DNA from: Neoroseomonas eburnea
Lineage (GTDB): Bacteria > Pseudomonadota > Alphaproteobacteria > Acetobacterales > Acetobacteraceae
Length of the DNA stretch: 64,000 bases
NCBI RefSeq assembly: GCF_018129005.1
Contig: NZ_JAAEDL010000016.1
Span: 1-64,000, forward strand
Direction: 5' to 3'
Translations under genes and position numbers: made by a program
Part shown: positions 14,828 to 23,661 of the stretch, one piece after another
How positions within the stretch are numbered: the first letter of the stretch is position 1
Layout of the letters: the number at the start of each line of letters is the position of its first letter
The notes under the pieces: model-generated
The model's input: only the letters and a program-made list of their open reading frames with translations
The model's database searches: none
What the model was told of the DNA's origin: nothing

Positions 14828-16585
14828 ATGACGGCCCGCGACGACGACTTGCATGTTCGACCTGGCCGTATCGGCGATACGCGTGCGCCGACACGGCGCG
14901 CGCGGAGCTTCGTGGGCCAGGTCATGCGCGCCGTCCGAAAGGCCGGCCACACGGGCCCCGGCTTTGGTGGCGGCGCAAGAGGTGTGGGCCGCTCGCGCTT
15001 CGGGCGGGGCCGCGCCGCTGCAGCGCAGGCCGCGCTCCGCTCGCCCTCGCGACGCGTTGTGGTCAAGGCGCGCGTCGTGCGACATCAGGGCACGCGCTTC
15101 CGGTCCGCCTCCCTCGCCACGCACATAGGTTACCTCCAGCGCGACGGGGTGACGTGCGACGGCGCCAAGGCGCGGCTCTTCGACACAGGCTCCGACAACA
15201 CCGACGGGCGGGCCTTCGCGGAGCGCTGCGCTGATGACCGGCACCACTTCCGCTTCATCGTCAGCCCGGAGGACGCGCCCACGCTCACGGACCTCAAGAC
15301 CTGGACGCGTGACCTGATGCGCCAGGCCGAGCAGGACCTGGGCAGCAGTCTCGACTGGGTCGCGGTCGATCACTGGAACACCGACAACCCCCACGTCCAT
15401 GTCCTTGTGCGGGGCCGGGCCGAGGATGGCAGCGACCTGGTGATCTCGCGCGACTACATCTCGCGCGGCTTCCGCGGCCGCGCCGAGGCGCTGGTCGAGC
15501 TGGAACTCGGGCCGCGGACCGACAAGGAGATCCGCAGCGCGCTCGAGGCCGAGGTCGGCGCCGAGCGCTGGACCGGTCTCGACCGCGCGCTGCGCGCCGC
15601 CGCCGATGAGGGCGGCGGCATCCTGGACCTGCGCCCCGCCGGCGCGGACGCCGCCGAACCGGAGCTCCGTCGGCTGATGATCGGACGGGCGCAGACGCTG
15701 GAGCGGTTCGGGCTCGCCGAACGCCATGGGCCCGCGGTCTGGACGCTCAGGCCCGGCATGGAGGAGACGCTGCGCGACCTCGGCACCCGCGGCGACATTA
15801 TCAGGACCATGCATCGCGCCATGCAGGATCTCGGAGCCGAGCGCGCCGCCGGTGACTTCGCCATCCATGGCGAACGGCCCGAGCCGATCATCGGCCGCCT
15901 CGTCGAGCGCGGCATCGGCGACGAGCTCAAGGGCAGTGCCTACGCTATCATCGACGGCATCGATGGCCGCGTGCATCACCTCCGCTTCGCGGATATCGAC
16001 GCGACAGGCGACGGGCACCCGGGCGCTATCGTCGAACTCCGCCGCTATCAGGATGCCGGCGGGCGGGAGCGCAGCGCCCTCGCCGTGCGATCGGACCTGC
16101 CGGTCGAGGCCCAGGTCACCGCCAACGGCGCGACCTGGCTGGACCGGCGCTTGCTGGACCGAGAGGCGCTGCCGCTGGCCGGGCAGGGCTTCGGCGCGGA
16201 AGTCGAGGGCGCGCTCGCTCGACGCACCGAGCATCTCGTCGCAGCCGGTCTCGCGCGCAGGCAGGGTCAGCGTGTGGTCTTCGCACGCGATCTGCTCAAC
16301 ACGCTGCGCCAACGCGAACTGGAGGCGGTTGCCGCGCGGGTGACGGCCGAGACGGGGAGGCCGTGGCGGCCGGCGCGGGAGGGGGACAGCGTCGCCGGGA
16401 CCTTCACCCGGCGCCTCGACCTGGCCTCGGGGCGCTTCGCGATGCTCGACGACGGGCTCGGCTTCCAGCTGGTGCCGTGGAAGCCGGCGATGGAGCGGCA
16501 GCGGGGACTGGCCCTGGCGGGGAGCATTGCGCCTGGCGGCGGTCTCGAGCTTACGCCCGCGCGCAAGCGGAGCCTCAGCCTCTGA
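14828..16585 (+). CDS. Relaxase/mobilization nuclease with DUF3363 domain
   Basis: A 585-residue VirD2-like relaxase with the DUF3363 C-terminal domain typical of these elements. The N-terminal third carries THIGYLQRDGV, the HFRFIVSPED segment and the metal-binding HVHV in TDNPHVHVLVRG (about residues 188-192). The rest (RDYISRGFRGRAEALVELELG, then the DUF3363 body) is full length. It should nick oriT and lead the strand through the coupling protein TraG encoded downstream. The intact frame contrasts with the missing secretion channel, so the element could at most be mobilised in trans. Confidence 0.88.
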   Translation: MTARDDDLHVRPGRIGDTRAPTRRARSFVGQVMRAVRKAGHTGPGFGGGARGVGRSRFGRGRAAAAQAALRSPSRRVVVKARVVRHQGTRFRSASLATHIGYLQRDGVTCDGAKARLFDTGSDNTDGRAFAERCADDRHHFRFIVSPEDAPTLTDLKTWTRDLMRQAEQDLGSSLDWVAVDHWNTDNPHVHVLVRGRAEDGSDLVISRDYISRGFRGRAEALVELELGPRTDKEIRSALEAEVGAERWTGLDRALRAAADEGGGILDLRPAGADAAEPELRRLMIGRAQTLERFGLAERHGPAVWTLRPGMEETLRDLGTRGDIIRTMHRAMQDLGAERAAGDFAIHGERPEPIIGRLVERGIGDELKGSAYAIIDGIDGRVHHLRFADIDATGDGHPGAIVELRRYQDAGGRERSALAVRSDLPVEAQVTANGATWLDRRLLDREALPLAGQGFGAEVEGALARRTEHLVAAGLARRQGQRVVFARDLLNTLRQRELEAVAARVTAETGRPWRPAREGDSVAGTFTRRLDLASGRFAMLDDGLGFQLVPWKPAMERQRGLALAGSIAPGGGLELTPARKRSLSL

Positions 16586-16738
16586 CCGGATGCCGCGCCG
16601 CCGTATCGGCCCGGAAGGGGGGCCGCCGTTTCGCGCGATGCGCTCGCCGCGGGTACGATGCTGGACTGTGACTGCTTGAACGCGACCGCGTCGACCGCGC
16701 ACGTCTCGCGGCATGGTCCCCGCGCCCCTCACCCAGCC

Positions 16739-18715
16739 ATGACCGCCACCAAGATCCTCTGGGGCCAGGTGTTGGTCGTCTTCCTGATCGTGCTCGCCGC
16801 GGTCTGGGGTGCGACGCAGTGGGTCGCCTGGCGCCTCGGCTACCAGCCGCAGCTCGGCCAGCCCATGGACATCTGGGCGGGTGTGCCGGTCTACCCGCCG
16901 CCTGCCTTCTTTCTGTGGTGGTACTGGTACGACGCCTACGCGCCGCGGGTCTTCTACGAGGGCGCCGTCATCGCCGCGGCCGGTGGCTTCGCGGCGATCG
17001 GCATCGCCATCGGCATGTCCGTCTGGCGCGCTCGCGAGGCGCGAGACGTGACCACCTACGGCTCGGCCCGCTGGGCGACGGAGCGCGAAGTGCGGGACGC
17101 CGGTCTGCTTGCCCCCGATGGCGTCGTTCTCGGCTGGTTCGCGCAGCGCTATCTCCGGCATGACGGGCCGGAGCACGTGCTGTGCTTCGCGCCGACGCGC
17201 TCGGGCAAGGGCGTGGGCCTCGTCGTGCCCACGCTGTTGACCTGGCCGGGCTCGGCCATCGTCCACGACATCAAGGGCGAGAACTGGCAGCTCACCGCCG
17301 GCTGGCGGGCGCGCTTTGGCCGTGTGCTGCTGTTCGACCCGACCAACCCGGCGAGCGCCGCCTACAACCCGCTGCTCGAGGTCCGCCGCGGCGACAGCGA
17401 AGTGCGAGACGTACAGAACATCGCCGACATCCTGGTCGACCCCGAAGGCGCGCTGGAGCGCCGGAACCATTGGGAGAAGACCAGCCACTCCCTGCTGGTC
17501 GGCGCCATCCTCCACGTCCTCTACGCCGAGCAGGACAAGACGCTGGCCGGCGTCGCGGGCTTCCTCTCCGATCCGCGCCGCCCCATCGAGCGCACGCTGG
17601 CCGCGATGATGACGACGCCGCACCTCGGCGATCGGCCGCACCCCGTCGTCGCCTCCGCCGCACGCGAGCTGCTCAACAAATCGGACAACGAGCGCTCCGG
17701 CGTGCTCTCGACCGCGATGAGCTTCCTCGGCCTCTACCGCGATCCGGTCGTCGCGCAGGTCACGCGCCGGTGCGACTGGCGGATCGCCGACCTGGTCGAA
17801 GCGCGCGAGCCGGTCACGCTCTACCTCGTCGTCCCACCCTCTGACATCGTGCGGACCAAGCCGCTGGTGCGGCTCGTCCTGAACCAGATCGGCCGCCGAC
17901 TGACGGAGGCGCTGGAGAACGAGCAGCGTCGCCATCGCCTGCTGCTGATGCTGGACGAATTTCCCGCTCTCGGTCGGCTTGATTTCTTCGAGAGCCAGCT
18001 CGCCTTCATGGCGGGCTACGGCATCCGATCCTTTCTCATCGCTCAGTCGCTGAACCAGATCGAGCGCGCGTACGGGCCGAACAACGCTATCCTCGACAAC
18101 TGCCACGTCCGCGTCGCCTTCGCGACGAATGACGAGCGTACGGCCAAGCGCGTCTCCGATGCACTCGGCACGGCGACGGAGATCCGCGACAGCCGGAACT
18201 ACGCGGGGCATCGCTTGTCGCCATGGCTAGGTCATCTGATGGTGTCGCGGCAGGAGACGGCACGGCCGCTGCTGACGCCAGGCGAGGTGATGCAGCTTCC
18301 GCCAACCGACGAGATCGTTCTGGTTTCCGGTTGCCCGCCGATCCGTGCGCGCAAGGCGCGGTACTACGAGGACTACCAGCTTCGCGCACGCGTCGTGCCG
18401 CCACCCTGCCCCACAGCGGCTGCACTGTCTGCGCCTCGTGCGGATGACTGGAGCGCGCTTAAGCCCGTCGTGCGGGAGGCAGCAACGTCCGCCGCCGCCA
18501 CAACTGACGATGCCGACGGCGGCATCCGCCGGGAACCGACACTGCCTGAGCACGAGCGGGTCGCGCCTGAGCCAGGGCCACCACCCGAGAGGGAGTTCAG
18601 CTTCGTAGAGGACGATCAGGACGACGACGACGCGCGCACGCGCGCCCTCGCGGCGCGCGCACGCCGCGTGGCCCGCCAGGCGGCGCTCGATCCCGATGAC
18701 GGCATTGCCCTCTGA
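16739..18715 (+). CDS. traG: Type IV coupling protein TraG/VirD4
   Basis: This 658-residue protein has two N-terminal membrane segments (residues 8-30 and 74-95), a Walker A motif APTRSGKGVG at 151-160 and a Walker B motif LLLMLDEFPALG near 405. It is the ATPase that hands the relaxase-DNA complex to the mating channel. The first in-frame ATG with full membrane topology is at 16739; an upstream extension to 16658 has no family-like sequence. The acidic, alanine-rich C-terminal tail is typical. About 150 bp before it hold no gene. The downstream CopG-type gene starts 5 bases later. Confidence 0.9.
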   Translation: MTATKILWGQVLVVFLIVLAAVWGATQWVAWRLGYQPQLGQPMDIWAGVPVYPPPAFFLWWYWYDAYAPRVFYEGAVIAAAGGFAAIGIAIGMSVWRAREARDVTTYGSARWATEREVRDAGLLAPDGVVLGWFAQRYLRHDGPEHVLCFAPTRSGKGVGLVVPTLLTWPGSAIVHDIKGENWQLTAGWRARFGRVLLFDPTNPASAAYNPLLEVRRGDSEVRDVQNIADILVDPEGALERRNHWEKTSHSLLVGAILHVLYAEQDKTLAGVAGFLSDPRRPIERTLAAMMTTPHLGDRPHPVVASAARELLNKSDNERSGVLSTAMSFLGLYRDPVVAQVTRRCDWRIADLVEAREPVTLYLVVPPSDIVRTKPLVRLVLNQIGRRLTEALENEQRRHRLLLMLDEFPALGRLDFFESQLAFMAGYGIRSFLIAQSLNQIERAYGPNNAILDNCHVRVAFATNDERTAKRVSDALGTATEIRDSRNYAGHRLSPWLGHLMVSRQETARPLLTPGEVMQLPPTDEIVLVSGCPPIRARKARYYEDYQLRARVVPPPCPTAAALSAPRADDWSALKPVVREAATSAAATTDDADGGIRREPTLPEHERVAPEPGPPPEREFSFVEDDQDDDDARTRALAARARRVARQAALDPDDGIAL

Positions 18716-18720
18716 TCCGC

Positions 18721-19185
18721 ATGCGCGCCAAAGCCACCTTCCGGCTGCCTCCCGATCTGATGCGCCGTCTCGCTGACTATGCGGCAAGGAAGCGCGTGAG
18801 CCAGGCCGTCGTGGTGGAGGCCGCACTCGAGAGCTACCTCTCCGCGGACGCTTCCGACCGGTTGGAGGCGGCCCTCGCGCGCCGGCTTGATCGCCTGTCG
18901 CGTGCGAGCGAACGGCTTGAACGGCACGTCACCATAGGGAACGAAGCGCTCGCGCTGTTCGTGAAGCACTGGCTCACTGCAACACCGCCGCTGCCCGACA
19001 TAATGCCCGCTGCTGCAAGAGCGAAAGGTAAGGAGCGCTATGACGCATTCGTTGAGGCGCTTGGTCGTAGGCTGCAGAAAGGCCGCACACTCGCTGATGA
19101 CATAGCGGCTGACGTGGCCGCGCCTGATAGTGAGCTGCACCCGGTTTCCTTGGACAGCCATCGTTCCGGCCAGAGACCGGCATGA
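18721..19185 (+). CDS. CopG-type ribbon-helix-helix protein
   Basis: A 154-residue protein with an N-terminal ribbon-helix-helix DNA-binding domain (AKATFRLPPDLMRRLADYAARKRVSQ, residues 3-28), then a helical region and the typical C-terminal FVEALGRRLQKGRTLADDIA. In this element family the gene sits between traG and trbB and is thought to regulate the transfer genes. Here trbB is missing: the sequence after the stop is degenerate transposase DNA, so the conjugation region is cut at this point. Confidence 0.82.
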   Translation: MRAKATFRLPPDLMRRLADYAARKRVSQAVVVEAALESYLSADASDRLEAALARRLDRLSRASERLERHVTIGNEALALFVKHWLTATPPLPDIMPAAARAKGKERYDAFVEALGRRLQKGRTLADDIAADVAAPDSELHPVSLDSHRSGQRPA

Positions 19186-19429
19186 TGAAGTCCAGCATGA
19201 ACCAGATCGAACACGATGAAGCGGCTGCAGGGTTTGCGGTAGCGAGGGCGGGCGCAGAACGTCCGCGCTATCCACAGGTCAGGTCGCCCCGCCGCGGCAG
19301 GGCGCACCGCGGTCAGGCCCGCTCGTTTTCGGCCAGCGTCCGGGCGTCGGGCGCAAGCGGAGGGTCGTGCTGCGGCGGCTGCGCGCCCGGATCGAGCACC
19401 CCGGCCCTTTGCGCCGCAGGCGGTCGCGG
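19186..19429. other. Degenerate stretch at the truncated end of the transfer region
   Basis: Between the CopG-type gene and the recognisable IS3 remnant I see no gene. Frames are open only because of high GC, and the translations are arginine- and alanine-rich without family features. This is where trbB would be expected in a complete element. Confidence 0.5.
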
Positions 19430-20200
19430 TGATGGGCGAAGCGATCTCGCAGCGGCCGGCCGGCGCTACGGCCTCGCGCTGTTCTGCCGGGTCTGGGAGG
19501 CGGCACGCTCCTCGCCCTATGCCGCCCTCCGGGGCCAGTGGCCGACGGCACCGCCGCCGCGGCCCGAGCCCCGCCCTGTCGGACGCGGCGCTGCTGGCGC
19601 CCATGCGCGCCGACCTCGCGCGTTCACCCTGGACCGCCTGGACCGGCGAGGGGCACCGCCCCAGGTCTGGACCCGGCTGCGGGCCATCGACAGCCTTCGG
19701 GTGTCGCGCAAGCGCGTGCTGCGGCCGATGCGCGAGCACGCCCTGCTCTCGCGCCACAGGGCCCGGCGATGGACCGATACTGCCACGCATGAGCGCTGCA
19801 TAGGCACCGCGGCGCCGGTCGCGATGTGGGCGACCGTCGCGAGCCAGACCGCCATGGTCGCCGACGGCAAGGTCTGGCTGTTCGGCGTCGCTGAGCACCG
19901 GACGCCGAACTACCCGGCTGGCACCTGGCCAAGCGCGGCACCCGCTACGAGGCCATCCCGGCGGTCGGCATAGCGGCGCGCCAGTGGTTCGGCCGGCTCG
20001 GTTCCGGCGCCGCACGCGGCCTTGCGCCGATCCACGACCACGGCAGCAACTTCATGTCGGACGCCTTCCCGAAGCAGATCAGGTTCAGAGGCATGGTGCC
20101 GAGCCACCCCTTCGTCGCCCGCTACGACGCGGAGAGGCTGATCGAGAAGAACCGCCATCACAGCCCAGACGCCACGCGTGCCGCCCGGAATGAGCAGACC
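19430..20200 (+). pseudogene. Degenerate IS3-family transposase (orfB) remnant
   Basis: Pieces of an IS3-type integrase-like transposase appear in different frames: SDLAAAGRRYGLALFCRVWE, then ALLAPMRADLARSPWT, VWTRLRAIDSLRVSRKRVLRP, DGKVWLFGVAEH, and RGLAPIHDHGSNFMSDAF followed by KQIRFRGMVPS. Only the tail RLIEKNRHHSPDATRAA follows, so the part with the catalytic glutamate is deleted. Several frameshifts separate the pieces. It is a dead element marking the right boundary of the mobile region. Confidence 0.8.
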
Positions 20201-20539
20201 TTCAGTCACGCCGCATCAGGCGACCCATTGTCCAGAGAACCTGGTCCGGTACGGGAGGGCGACGGATTCGACCCATCCTGCCCGCCTCCCGGCAGCAATT
20301 CCTTGCAGCATGCCCGCACGGCTCCACTGCGGCTGGCGTGGCCCAGCACCGCGGCGATCTTGGCCAGATGACCGCGAACCGCGCCGCGCCTCAGGCCCGC
20401 AAACGCTTTCCCTCACGCTCGCCACCGCCCAGATCCGGAATGACACGGCGTGCGACCTCGCGCCTTGCCCTGAGGGCCGCGCATCGCGGATCCGCGACCA
20501 CTGCGGAGCCGCCGCCATCGATCCGGCCGCCGCCCGGCC
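20201..20539. other. Non-coding junction between mobile region and catabolic cluster
   Basis: I see no gene, clear terminator or att-like repeat here. The sequence becomes steadily more GC-rich toward the sigma-54 regulator, whose stop codon is at 20540. It probably contains the scar between element and host DNA. Confidence 0.45.
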
Positions 20540-22177
20540 TCACGCATCGATCTCGGCGAGCCGCTTGTAGAGATAGGTCCGCGAGATGCCGAGCTCCGCC
20601 GCGACGCGCTTCTTGTTGCCGCGGTTGCGCTGCATCGCCTCGCGGATCTTCGTGCCTTCGAGCGCGGCCATGCTGTCCGCCAGGCGCGCGCCCTGCGGTT
20701 CCGCGGCCGGCCGCGGGCGCGCCGGGCCGGCGGCGACATCGGGGAAGGCGGCGGGCGTCAGCCGCTCGCCCTCGGCGAAGATCAGCGCGCGCTCGACCGC
20801 ATGGCGCAGCTCGCGGACATTGCCGGGCCAGTCGGCCTGGCGCAGCAGCGCCTCCGCCGCCGGGTCGAGCTCGGGCTCGGGTCGCCGGTGGCGCTGCGCC
20901 AGCTCGTGCAGGAAGTGGCGGGCGAGCAGCGGGATGTCCTCGCGCCGCTCCGCAAGGCCCGGCACCTCGATCACCACCGGGCTGATGCGGTAGAACAGGT
21001 CGAGCCGGAAGCGCCGCTCGGCCACCATGCGCTTGAGGTCGCAATGGGTGGCCGAGACCAGGCGGAAATCCACCGGCAGCGGCGCCTCGCCGCCGACCCG
21101 CTCGACCGTCCCTTCCTGCACCACGCGTAGCAGCTTGGCCTGGGTCTCGGGCGGCATCTCGCCGATCTCGTCGAGCAGGATGGTGCCGCCGGCGGCCTGC
21201 TCGAAGCGGCCCTTCCGCCCCTTGCGGTCGGCGCCGGTGAAGGCGCCGGGCGCGTAGCCGAACAGCTCGCTTTCGACCAGGCTGGCCGGCAGCGCGGCGC
21301 CGTTGACCGCCACCAGCGCGGCGGCGCGGCGCGGGCTCAGCGCGTGCAGGGCGCGCGCCACCAACTCCTTGCCGGTGCCGCTCTCGCCATGGATCAGCAC
21401 CGGCACGTCGAGCGGGGCGACCTTGGCGATGTCGCGCTTGAGGCGGCGGATCGCCGCGCTCTCGCCGACGATGTCGTCGAGGCTGCCGACCGCGTCGCCG
21501 CGCAGCGCCGCGGCCTTGCGGCGGTAGAAATCCACCTCGCGCTGCAGCGCGTTGACGTGGCGGGCCAGCGCCTCGACCTGCTGCGGCCCCTTGAACATCA
21601 CCCGCCCGATGGCGCCGACCACGCGGCCGTCGCGCGTGATGGGGATGCGCGAGACCACGCGCTCGGCCCCGCGCATGCGCTGGATCTCGCCGACTTCCGG
21701 CCGCCCGGTCGCGAGCACACGGTCGAGCCGGGTGTTCTCGATCACCTCGCGCACCGGGCGGCCGATGCCGCCGCCGCGGTCGAGGCCGAAGAACGCCTCA
21801 TGCACGGGCGAGATGTAGGCGACCCGCGCCTGGTCATCCACCACGGTCATGGCATCGAAGGGGTCGGTGACGACGTGCTCGATGATGTCCCAGGCGACGT
21901 CCACCGCGGCGACGAACTCCAGCACCGCATCGCCCGGCGGCTCGCTGAACACGACCAGGTCGGCGCCGTCCAGCGGCATCAGCAGCACCAGGAAGCGACC
22001 GCGCGGGGTGGCCAGGGTGGCGAGCCGGCGCCCCCGCAGCGCCGCCATCCATGCCGGGTCGGCGAGGCAGGCCGCCACCTCGGGCGAGCGCGCGAGGCCA
22101 TGGGCGGCGATCCTTCCGCCATGCTCGACGATGGCGGCGCCGCATCCCGGCGACGCGACCGGCTGCGTTCGTGGCAT
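20540..22177 (-). CDS. Sigma-54-dependent transcriptional activator with PAS domain
   Basis: A 545-residue enhancer-binding protein. An N-terminal region and a PAS domain (about 105-195) precede the AAA+ core: Walker A GESGTGKE at 264-271, the sigma-54 contact loop GAFTGA at 311-316 and Walker B LLDEIGE at 334-340. A Fis-type helix-turn-helix closes the protein (NKKRVAAELGISRTYLYKR). There is no receiver domain, so it probably senses a small molecule or an acyl-CoA directly. The ATG at 22177 follows GGGGAAG; starts at 22195 or 22210 are possible. It is divergent from a catabolic operon with a matching sigma-54 promoter and is the likely regulator of the whole cluster. Confidence 0.9.
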   Translation of the reverse strand: MPRTQPVASPGCGAAIVEHGGRIAAHGLARSPEVAACLADPAWMAALRGRRLATLATPRGRFLVLLMPLDGADLVVFSEPPGDAVLEFVAAVDVAWDIIEHVVTDPFDAMTVVDDQARVAYISPVHEAFFGLDRGGGIGRPVREVIENTRLDRVLATGRPEVGEIQRMRGAERVVSRIPITRDGRVVGAIGRVMFKGPQQVEALARHVNALQREVDFYRRKAAALRGDAVGSLDDIVGESAAIRRLKRDIAKVAPLDVPVLIHGESGTGKELVARALHALSPRRAAALVAVNGAALPASLVESELFGYAPGAFTGADRKGRKGRFEQAAGGTILLDEIGEMPPETQAKLLRVVQEGTVERVGGEAPLPVDFRLVSATHCDLKRMVAERRFRLDLFYRISPVVIEVPGLAERREDIPLLARHFLHELAQRHRRPEPELDPAAEALLRQADWPGNVRELRHAVERALIFAEGERLTPAAFPDVAAGPARPRPAAEPQGARLADSMAALEGTKIREAMQRNRGNKKRVAAELGISRTYLYKRLAEIDA

Positions 22178-22196
22178 GGCGTTTCTTCCCCGCATG

Positions 22197-22217
22197 AGTG
22201 TCCTTGCCATGGACACT
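22197..22217. promoter_or_regulatory. Dyad AGTGTCC-N7-GGACACT, probable activator site
   Basis: A perfect 7-bp inverted repeat with 7-base spacer, containing TGT-N11-ACA. It is centred about 108 bases upstream of the start predicted for the sigma-54 promoter at 22290-22306, the normal distance for an enhancer site. It also overlaps the leader of the activator gene, so autoregulation is possible. Confidence 0.6.
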
Positions 22218-22289
22218 AGGCCGGCGCGACTGTCCGCGCCAAGGGCCGGGGCGGCGGCGCGATGGCGGGCCTCCGCCGGGCCGGGGCGC

Positions 22290-22306
22290 TGGCACGCCGG
22301 ATGCAA
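22290..22306 (+). promoter_or_regulatory. Sigma-54 promoter of the CaiB/ligase operon
   Basis: TGGCACG-CCGG-ATGCAA matches the consensus TGGCACG-N4-TTGCA except for one base. GG (22291-22292) and GC (22303-22304) are exactly 10 bases apart, as sigma-54 requires. The predicted transcript starts near 22315, 70 bases before the start codon of the first gene. The sigma-54 activator gene is divergently encoded next door. Confidence 0.75.
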
Positions 22307-22386
22307 CCCCCGGCGCCCGGCGCGGCCCGCCGGCGCGGCGCCGGCCGTCGCGGCATCGCGGCATCGCGGCATGAGGAGGATCGCCC

Positions 22387-23658
22387 ATGGACCAGGCTGA
22401 CAAGGCCGCCACCCCCCGGCACGACACCCCGCCCGGCGCCGCGCTGCCGCTGCTCGCCGCCGGGCCGGGCGCCTTCGACCTGCTCGACGGGGTGCGGGTG
22501 CTCGACCTCACCACCTCGATCGCCGGGCCCTATGCGGGGATGCTGCTCGGCGACCTCGGCGCCGAGGTGGTGAAGGTGGAGCGGCCCGGCGCCGGCGACG
22601 ATGCGCGTGCCTGGGGCCCGCCCTTCCTCGACGGCGAATCGCTGTGGTTCGTCGCCGTCAATCGCAACAAGCGCAGCCTCACCCTAGACATCACCTCCGC
22701 CGCCGGGGCGGAGGTGCTGCGCGGCCTGATCGGGCGGGCCGACGTGCTGCTGGTCAACCAGCCGGCGCGCAGCCTCGCCAAGCTCGGCCTCGCGCCCGAG
22801 CAGCTGCGCGCGGCGCGGCCGGAGCTGATCCATGTCTCGATCACCGGCTTCGGCCTGACGGGGGAACGCGCCGACCATGCCGGCTACGACCTGATCGCCG
22901 AGGGCTATTCCGGCGTCATGGACCTGACCGGCACGCCCGAGAGCGAGCCGCAGAAGGTGGGCGCGCCGGCGGCCGACATGCTGGCCGGCCAGGACGCCGC
23001 CATGGCGGCGATGGCGGCGCTGTTCGCGCGCGCGCGCATAGGGCGCGGGCGCAGCATCGACATCGCGCTGACCGACAGCATGACCCGCTTCCTCACCTGC
23101 CGCATCGTCCCCTTTCTGGGTTCGGGGGAGGTGCCGCGCCGCTCGGGCGGGCGGGACAGCGTCATCGCCATCTACCAGGCCTTCGAGACGGCCGACGAGC
23201 CGATCACCCTCGGCCTCGGCAATGACGGCATCTGGCGCCGCTTCTGGGAGGCGGTGGGCCGGCCGGAGCGCGGGCGGGATCCTCACCATGGCAGCAACGC
23301 GCTGCGCCGCGCCCATCGCGCCGGGATCGTCGCCGAGATCCAGGAGATCCTGCGCGGCCGGCCGCGCGCCGAATGGCTTGCCGCCTTCGCCGCCGCGCGG
23401 GTGCCGGCGGGGCCGATCAACCGGGTGGACCAGGTGGTGGCCGACCCGGCGCTGATCGCGCGCGGCCTATTCTACCAGGTCGAGGCAGAGGGGGCGGCGA
23501 TGCCGCAGGTCGGCACCGGTTTCCTGCTCGACGGCGCGGCGAACCGGCCGCGGCGGCCGCCGCCGCGGCTTGGCGCCGACACCGCGGCGGTGCTCGGGGA
23601 ATGGCTCGGCCTCGATGCGGCGCGGGTCGCGGCGCTGAAGGCGGAAGGGGCGCTGTAG
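22387..23658 (+). CDS. CaiB/BaiF family CoA transferase
   Basis: A 423-residue family III CoA transferase. The N-terminal core is clear (GVRVLDLTTSIAGPYAGMLLGDLGAEVVKVERPG), and D197 in GAPAADMLAG is the expected aspartate that carries the acyl group as a mixed anhydride with CoA exchange. Such enzymes move CoA between carboxylic acids without ATP. An extra 35 residues precede the core. The ATG follows GAGGAGG. It is first of a tightly packed operon behind a sigma-54 promoter, suggesting that CoA activation is the first induced step for the substrate of this cluster. Confidence 0.9.
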   Translation: MDQADKAATPRHDTPPGAALPLLAAGPGAFDLLDGVRVLDLTTSIAGPYAGMLLGDLGAEVVKVERPGAGDDARAWGPPFLDGESLWFVAVNRNKRSLTLDITSAAGAEVLRGLIGRADVLLVNQPARSLAKLGLAPEQLRAARPELIHVSITGFGLTGERADHAGYDLIAEGYSGVMDLTGTPESEPQKVGAPAADMLAGQDAAMAAMAALFARARIGRGRSIDIALTDSMTRFLTCRIVPFLGSGEVPRRSGGRDSVIAIYQAFETADEPITLGLGNDGIWRRFWEAVGRPERGRDPHHGSNALRRAHRAGIVAEIQEILRGRPRAEWLAAFAAARVPAGPINRVDQVVADPALIARGLFYQVEAEGAAMPQVGTGFLLDGAANRPRRPPPRLGADTAAVLGEWLGLDAARVAALKAEGAL

Positions 23659-23661
23659 CCG

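Noticed and set aside
14819..18211. A 1,130-codon open frame on the minus strand opposite the relaxase and traG genes
   Set aside because: It is an antisense shadow caused by high GC: composition is arginine/alanine/histidine-rich, no family features are present, and both plus-strand genes are well-supported.
19182..19973. Open frame of 263 codons after the CopG-type gene considered as a new gene
   Set aside because: Only scattered pieces match an IS3 transposase and the matches jump between frames, so it is a pseudogene rather than a distinct protein.
22348..22375. Three copies of CGCGGCAT just before the first CoA transferase gene, considered as an activator site
   Set aside because: They lie downstream of the predicted sigma-54 transcript start and next to the ribosome binding site, so they are more likely simple-sequence repeats.
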